Positions 58,256 through 64,000 of a DNA stretch of 64,000 nt are shown one piece after another. Source of the stretch: Agrostemma githago (lineage: Eukaryota; Streptophyta; Magnoliopsida; Caryophyllales; Caryophyllaceae); the NCBI GenBank assembly GCA_958450325.1, contig OY288257.1, positions 31,204,771 to 31,268,770 of the forward strand. The letters run 5' to 3'. Numbering within the stretch: the stretch's first letter is position 1; the number at the start of each line of letters is the position of its first letter. Below the pieces are notes generated by a model. The model had not been told where the DNA came from, did not search any database, and saw only the letters and a program-made list of their open reading frames with translations. The translations under genes and the position numbers were made by a program.

Positions 58256-58440
58256 ATTCTTACTTGTGGCGGATGTATCCGTACATCCGTCAGGTCAAGT
58301 ACTACCTATGTGGGATAAATAGAACAAAAGCAAAATAACTAGAAATGACAATCTGTTTTGTCTTATCTACCCACGGGTAGTATTCTCCCCGTCGCAAGCT
58401 TTTGATTCTGTGACGGATATGTCCGTCACAAGGAATACTT
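58256..58440. mobile_element. Candidate MITE with GTGACGGATATGTCCGTCAC-type ends
   Basis: Left end ATTCTTACTTGTGGCGGATG and, inverted, right end AAGTATTCCTTGTGACGGAC are similar; each end can also fold on itself. Target duplication not resolved. Confidence 0.4.
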
Positions 58441-59739
58441 GCTGAGAGATTAAATTTGTATTATCATGTTAAATAGTAATGTTACTATTAGACTCGACAA
58501 AACTTGACATGAGTACTCGATATTTTAAATTACAAATATAAAATAACATTCAATTGAATACAGCATTTTTTATCTTTTGATAATAAAATAATTATTAAAA
58601 TAGTTTTAAAAATTCATTGAAATATAAACATTATAATCAAGGAGTAAAAAAAATATTATTAAAATAAATAGAAAGGTAATATCAAAAACATTATTTTTTA
58701 CTTAAAAAATGGTAAAAAAATCTGCGTTCGAAACTATTTTTCACCCTTATTATTTTAAGCATAATCTGTCTCGTGACCCCAATAACCCAACCCATATTTG
58801 AACCGACCTGTAGTCTAACCCAACATATATTAATATGATAAATAATTGAAGTTTGTATTTAAGAATTCTAAAATTGTTGGAAATTACCAACGTGCTCGAA
58901 AAATGTTTCGTTTAATATTGGTGATTGATTGATTCAACATAACTAATTTTTATATATTAGTTGATTTATTTGAATATGATTTTGTTTCTAATTTTAACTT
59001 TTAATTATCTAGCACTTTTAGTATATATATTGCTTGCTTATATATCGTATGACTAAAGTTGTACTCTCGAGTTGAATGACTTGACTTGACCTGACTCGTA
59101 AACCCGACCCATCCAACTTGTTTTTTCGTAGGGCAACACGTATAAATCTTGATCCGCGACTCGATTGTCATCAAACCCGGTAATTTAGGATTGCGGCTCG
59201 ACCCAACCTGTCCGTTAAAAAATTATTTATATGACTTCAATATTAAATCCAGTTTATTTTTATTTTTATGACAGTACACAAATAAATGAAGTAATCTTTT
59301 AATACATTTATTATTTACGGAGTATAACTATGATAAGTAATGAATATAAATAAAATAATCCAATCTTAAATAAAATAAAACTCTTAAAGTATTACAAAAG
59401 GTAAAAAGTAAAAAATAAATAAATAAATAATGTTTTATTTATTTTGTAATTTTACCTAATATTCTGTACTCCATAGGAACAATATTTTTTTGTTAAACGA
59501 AATGTAATGATTTTGAGATAAAATTGTAATTTGAAATTAGGATAATAATTTTATTTTATTAATAATTCTCCAAAAATGAGAATTATTTGAAATAATCATA
59601 ATCATTTTACGCATTCCACGCGGTGTCGATTCAAATTTTGTTGTTTTCTGAGGTGATAACTGACGGTTATATAATGGTAATTCTTTGAGTTTTAGGGATG
59701 TTAGGATTGTTTGGTCTAATACTAAAATTTAAAGGAGTA
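58441..59739. other. AT-rich spacer
   Basis: No gene seen. 58541-58700 and 60480-60650 share ATTAAAATCATTTTTTAAAA-like low-complexity sequence. Confidence 0.5.
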
Positions 59740-59973
59740 CTCCCTCCGATTGCCTATTTTCTTCACTCTTTCCTTATTGGGCTAGGTTGGATTTTCTTCC
59801 ATCTTTCCATTTAAGGAAATTTTTTCACCCCTCATTTTTTCTCATTTAATTAATATAATATTTCTCTCTATTATTTTTTCATTCCACCTTTCATTTTTTT
59901 AAATATAATATAATACTCCCTCCTAATTTTCCACCTCAAAAGAAATGGGAAAAAAATAGGCAATCAAAGGGAG
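59740..59973. mobile_element. Stowaway-like (Tc1/mariner) MITE
   Basis: CTCCCTCCGATTGCCTATTT at one end and, inverted, CTCCCTTTGATTGCCTATTT at the other, with TA on both flanks (59738-59739 and 59974-59975). 234 bp, no coding. Confidence 0.8.
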
Positions 59974-60117
59974 TATTATTTACTAAATTATTATCTAATA
60001 CTAAAACAAATGGGAGTATTATTTATTATATCCACTTTTAATATGGATAATACTAAAATTTAAAGGAGTATTATTTATTAAATTATTATCTAATACTAAA
60101 AGAAATGGGATTATTAT
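59974..60117 (+). repeat. 95-bp tandem repeat, left of the PIF-like element
   Basis: Units carry AAATTATTATCTAATACTAA and CCACTTTTAATATGGATA; continued at 61227-61385. Confidence 0.75.
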
Positions 60118-60120
60118 TTA

Positions 60121-61226
60121 AGGAGCGTTTGGTTCGCAGAGGGGAAAGGGAATGAGATTAGGAAAGGGAAACAAGGGAAAAGGAAAGGGATTGCCCTCAC
60201 TTTAACTTATTGTTTGGTTCAATCTTAGAAAGAAATTATATTACCCTTGTTTCTTCGTGGTCATTTGGTTACAATTAGGAATCAATTTTTTTTACATGTT
60301 TTCTTTATTATATCGGTTTACCTTGTTTTTTCAATATTATTTTTCACCAACTTTTTCCTGCTTATTTTTTTTAAAACATTTAAAAAAAACATATATTCTT
60401 GTCATATCGAATAATAACAAAATTAAATATGACAATAACATATTTAAAATAAAATTTAATATTAAGTTTTTTTTAATAGTATTATTATTATACTACTCTT
60501 TAATTATAATGTTTATATTTAAACAAATATTAAAATCATTTTTTAAAATTATTTTAATAATTATTTTATTATTAAATGATTACAAAAATATTAAAATCAT
60601 TTTTTAAAATTATTTTAATAACTATTTTATTATTAAATGATTAAAAAGTTTTATTAATTTGAATATTTTTTATCTTTGTAATTTAAAATATTAAAAGTTA
60701 ATTTTTTAATTATAAATACAAATATAATATTTAAATATTAATATTTTATTAATTTTGATAAATTCTCGTTGATCCAACGGGTCAACCCAGGCGAGTCGAG
60801 TTTCAATCCTAAATGAACGGGTCATATTGGGTTCGGATCAAACAGGTTATAGGTCGAGAAAATGGGTTCATAACCTAAAAAAATGGGTCAGGCGGCTTGG
60901 ATTTTCGGGTCGGATCACTTGACAGGTGAAGTGACCCGTACACACAGTGAGACGTGGACGTTGGTGGTGGGAGATCGGAGTTGAGAGGTGCGAGGAGGTC
61001 GGAGACATAACGACAATTATGAGAGCAACGTTATAGGTCTAGAGGGAGGGAAAGGGAATTCTAAATCCTTGGGGGTGGGGTTTTCAATTTAGATGGATAT
61101 GGGGTTTAGTTAATAGGTGAAATGGGGGAAAGAGTTTTATTAATTTGCCCAAACAAACCTGTACAAAGGGAATCGGTAAGCTTGTTTCCCTTTCCCTTTC
61201 CCGAAACCCTCCAACCAAACGACCCC
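60121..61226. mobile_element. PIF/Harbinger-like non-autonomous element
   Basis: Ends AGGAGCGTTTGGTTCG and, inverted, GGGGTCGTTTGGTTGG; TTA on both flanks (60118-60120 and 61227-61229). Subterminal GGGAAAGGGAA runs on both sides. The 60257-60607 frame inside is AT-rich and not credible as transposase. Confidence 0.65.
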
Positions 61227-61385
61227 TTATTATATCCACTTTTAATATGGATATAATATCCACTTTTAATATGGATATAATACTAAAATTTAAAGGGTAT
61301 TATTTATTAAATTATTATCTAATACTAAAACAAATGAGAGTATGATTTATTATATTCACTTTTAATATAGATAATATTTAAATTC
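61227..61385 (+). repeat. 95-bp tandem repeat, right of the PIF-like element
   Basis: Continuation of 59974-60117, with an extra partial unit (ATATCCACTTTTAATATGG twice). Confidence 0.75.
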
Positions 61386-62334
61386 TTAGTTTTTTACAAA
61401 AGTTGGATTCTTCGCTTGAAAAAAAATTTCCTTTAATTATATATATATTGATGATTGATATTGACGGATTGATAAGTAAATATTATTATCATTGATACGT
61501 ATGTGGATAGTATTTCTTTACTATTAGATATAATCTTACCTTCGACGACTTGGTGTCTTTATCATTGTCATCTATAGCGCATATACACTAATGGATAAAC
61601 ATATCGATGAAATGAAAGATTACAGTGTTGGCATGACAAGTCTATAGAAGTAATGGCTAAAAACTACTCATGATTATGTAGCATTCCCAGTCCATATAGT
61701 AACAAACAAGAAGAAAGACATAGCATTTACCTCAAAGAAAAACTCTGCTTTATGGAGATAGACCTATGGGTTCGTGAAACCGTTTGAAATTGAACACCAT
61801 TGTGCTTCAGCTCTATTTCTTTGCTCAAAGATAAAGTGTTGAGAGGAGCTGTAACATATGAACCAGTGTTACCAGATTCGCAGTTCGCCGGCACGATTTC
61901 CGAACTAGTTCGCCCGATTTACGAATTAGTTCGTGCGCGAACTAATTCATCATCACCAACGAACTGACTTTTGAAATAGAAATTGCTCAATCAATCAAGC
62001 ATGAAAACAACAAAAATCAATCCGGAACAAATGCTATTACCTGATGAGCCCATGAAATGAACCAGAAGTAGGAGAAAAATCTTGAGAGTTTCGGCTTTCG
62101 ACTTTCGAACACCACGAAACTTTTCAATTTTTTCGAGGAAGATGAGGAAAAGGATGATAAGCGAGGAGGAAATAAAGATGATATATTAGGAGGAGGAATA
62201 GGTTGATTTCAATTTTTTCAATTTTTTTTAGGTTGATTAGGTGGAGGAAGATGAAAGATGTAGCACTGCAGGCTGTCACCGACTCTGCCCAATAGAGTCA
62301 TAGGGTTAGGGTTATAATTTATAAACCCCGTATT
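61386..62334. other. Spacer
   Basis: No supported gene. 61870-61960 has GAACTAGTTCG-type inverted words in a short GC-richer stretch. Confidence 0.5.
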
Positions 62335-62610
62335 AGGTATTGATAGTTATGGTCTGTACAGGTAGAGCAGGCAATTCGGGTCGGGCGTTGCGGTCGGTCC
62401 AGTTCGTCACGGTTTTTGGGCACGACAGGCACGACCTGAATGAAAAATCATGTCTTGCACGGGCATGACCTGCCGTGTCTCGGGTCGGATCTCGGTGGCG
62501 AATTGGATGATAATCTCGTGTCTGGCACGGGTACAGCTCGGTCCAGCACGCTGACAGGCACGGGTTAGGCACGACCCGGGTACGACGGGCCCGAGCCCGA
62601 GAAAAATGGT
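62335..62610. repeat. GC-rich block of GGCACGAC/GTCGTGCC words
   Basis: Many repeats of GGCACGAC, CGGGTCGG and ACGGGCCCGAGCCCG. Similar blocks are common in hAT-type plant MITEs, but no terminal repeats or duplication could be set. The minus-strand frame here is not credible. Confidence 0.4.
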
Positions 62611-62821
62611 CGTTTTTTGGCGTTGGAGTGCAATGTCTCTTTCTTTTTTTTTCTTTTTTTTTTATTTTTTTTTCTTATAAATATCCATTTCATCCAACTT
62701 TATTTCACACAAATCATTCTAATATATTTCTAATCTTCTAATCATTTTTACTAATTCTCTCAAATCTTAATGCTCTACATTTATACTATTCTACATTTTT
62801 AATATTCTAATCTTATAATAT

Positions 62822-63050
62822 ATTCCCTCCGAGTTTTAGTGTTCTTCCCTCTTTCATTATTGGGCTAAGTTTGATCTTCTTCCCTATTTCTATTTATGGA
62901 AAAACTTTTTCACACACTTTTTCATCTTTAATTAATATAATATTCATCTCTCATACTTTTTCAATCAACTTTATTTCATTTAAATAATATAATATTTCTC
63001 TCTCTTACTTTTTGATTCTACTAATCTTATAAAAACTATATATATAAAAA
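62822..63050 (+). mobile_element. Stowaway-like MITE, one end decayed
   Basis: CCCTCCGAG then TCATTATTGGGCTAAGTTTG, homologous along about 200 bp to 59740-59973; the right terminal repeat is not recognisable. Confidence 0.5.
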
Positions 63051-64000
63051 TTATTATTAATCTTATACAAAATATAGTAATTTTAATATAATAAGTATTA
63101 ACCTTAAAGTTTGATGAATTGAAGGTTTTGGATGCGCTTTTGGTGCTAATTTGCTATATTGAAGAATTGATCGTATCGGGTTTATGGTTTTTTTTATTAT
63201 AATCTATCGAATCTCGCTAATCGACCGCTTTTCCGGATTTCTATAAACTTTGTTTGCATTTTCTAACTTAATCCCCTTTACTTTAATTTTGTTAATTATT
63301 GTTGTTTATTATTACTTAATTATAGTCTTCAGTCTTCACTTATTCACTTATTATAATTAAGTTAACTCGTAAATAATTTGTTACATATTAATTTGTCAAT
63401 TTAACTACGGATTTTCTAACGTATGCCCACTGGGCACACGATAATATGTTAATTAAGGAATGAATCATCATTATGTTGTTTAAGTATAGTAATAAAGAGT
63501 TGATATTTTAATTTATCGTGATAATATCATTGAGTTTTCTTCCTAAATTAACATTAACGTTAGAAAAACCGATTTAACTAAATTGGTGTTTTTATTAAAT
63601 TTGTTATTTGAATTGTTAATTAATTTGGTAATTAATTTGGTAACTAATTTGACAATTAAATTGTTGACCCGTTAAAATATTAAAATCATGTCAGAATCAC
63701 ACAACACCCGAGTTAGCGTAAAAAAGGAGTCGATCACAACAACGTCAACGTAGCGTAGAACTCTCCAGTTCACAAACACCACAATCGGAGGCACGTGGTC
63801 AATTTACGACCCCATAATTTAACCAGTGATCCGATATCACGCCTTAATTCAGGTATACAAAAATTAAAAAAGAAAAACTATTTTCCGCGTTCGATACCAA
63901 TTTAACCAGTGGTCAGGTATACCACGCCTGAAACCAACTTATATACAAAAATTAAAAACGATACCTTGAACTCGAAATTAGTATGTCAAGATTGAATTAA
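63051..64000. other. AT-rich spacer
   Basis: No gene seen. An AACCAGTG-TC-GTATACC-like phrase recurs at about 63822 and 63904. Confidence 0.5.

Noticed and set aside
57730..59670. A full Helitron from the CCCGTGC-GCACGGG hairpin rightwards
   Set aside because: No CTRR end with a hairpin and no A/T insertion site could be shown, so only a possible terminus is listed.
60257..60607. 116-codon hydrophobic plus-strand frame inside the PIF-like element
   Set aside because: AT-rich Phe/Ile/Lys composition, no transposase motif.

Overview
This 64 kb window is plant nuclear DNA, most likely from a eudicot and probably Caryophyllales (an inference from the Retand-type Tat retrotransposons, not proven). 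It is almost wholly transposable elements nested in each other. Only one ordinary host gene is recognisable: a two-exon piece of an EMB2759-like gene on the minus strand at 54226-55494. No rRNA, tRNA or CRISPR array is seen.

Layout. (1) 1-9086 is the 3' portion of a Tat/Retand-family Ty3 element without gag-pol, interrupted by an Athila-like solo LTR (700-2272, target duplication AAGGT) and ending in a 2.8 kb LTR. (2) 9087-about 38364 is a large Mutator-like element (about 13.4 kb without its insertion). It carries a plus-strand FAR1/MURA-type transposase (10549-13219), a small minus-strand gene (14149-14427) and a minus-strand multi-exon Ulp1-like (C48) cysteine protease gene with two tandem catalytic units (exons from 38126 down to 15098). 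Transposase and protease genes converge, and both are broken by stops and frameshifts. (3) 21664-37520 is a complete, young Retand-type element inserted in the first intron of the protease gene, with duplication ACTGT, LTRs of 2583 and 2584 bp, a tRNA-Arg primer site, an uninterrupted 2144-residue Gag-Pol and a spliced antisense gene. (4) 38500-46398 holds three related non-autonomous Pack-type elements that share a degenerate AGCGTACC minisatellite but carry different captured host exons (a uS15-like exon twice, a DUF1749-like exon once). A 2.6 kb Retand solo LTR sits in the TA repeat between two of them. (5) 46399-53730 contains compound microsatellites, a second Athila-like solo LTR (48761-50275, duplication TGTAT), and a minus-strand LTR retrotransposon remnant split by two hAT-type elements. 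(6) 54226-64000 has the EMB2759-like exons, a hAT-type element, Stowaway-like elements, a PIF/Harbinger-like element inside a 95 bp tandem repeat, and AT-rich spacer.

How the parts work together. The full-length Retand element looks able to supply its own Gag, protease, reverse transcriptase, two RNase H domains and integrase, plus the antisense protein made from its own internal promoter. The left element and the solo LTRs are its non-coding relatives or recombination remnants. The most striking new-looking structure is a module of three 73-bp units, each with two copies of the palindrome CACTCGATCGAGTG. It occurs with identical geometry in the LTRs and in the intron of the antisense gene. 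Exon boundaries were worked out by eye from splice signals and reading phase, and family names rest on recognised motifs, not searches.
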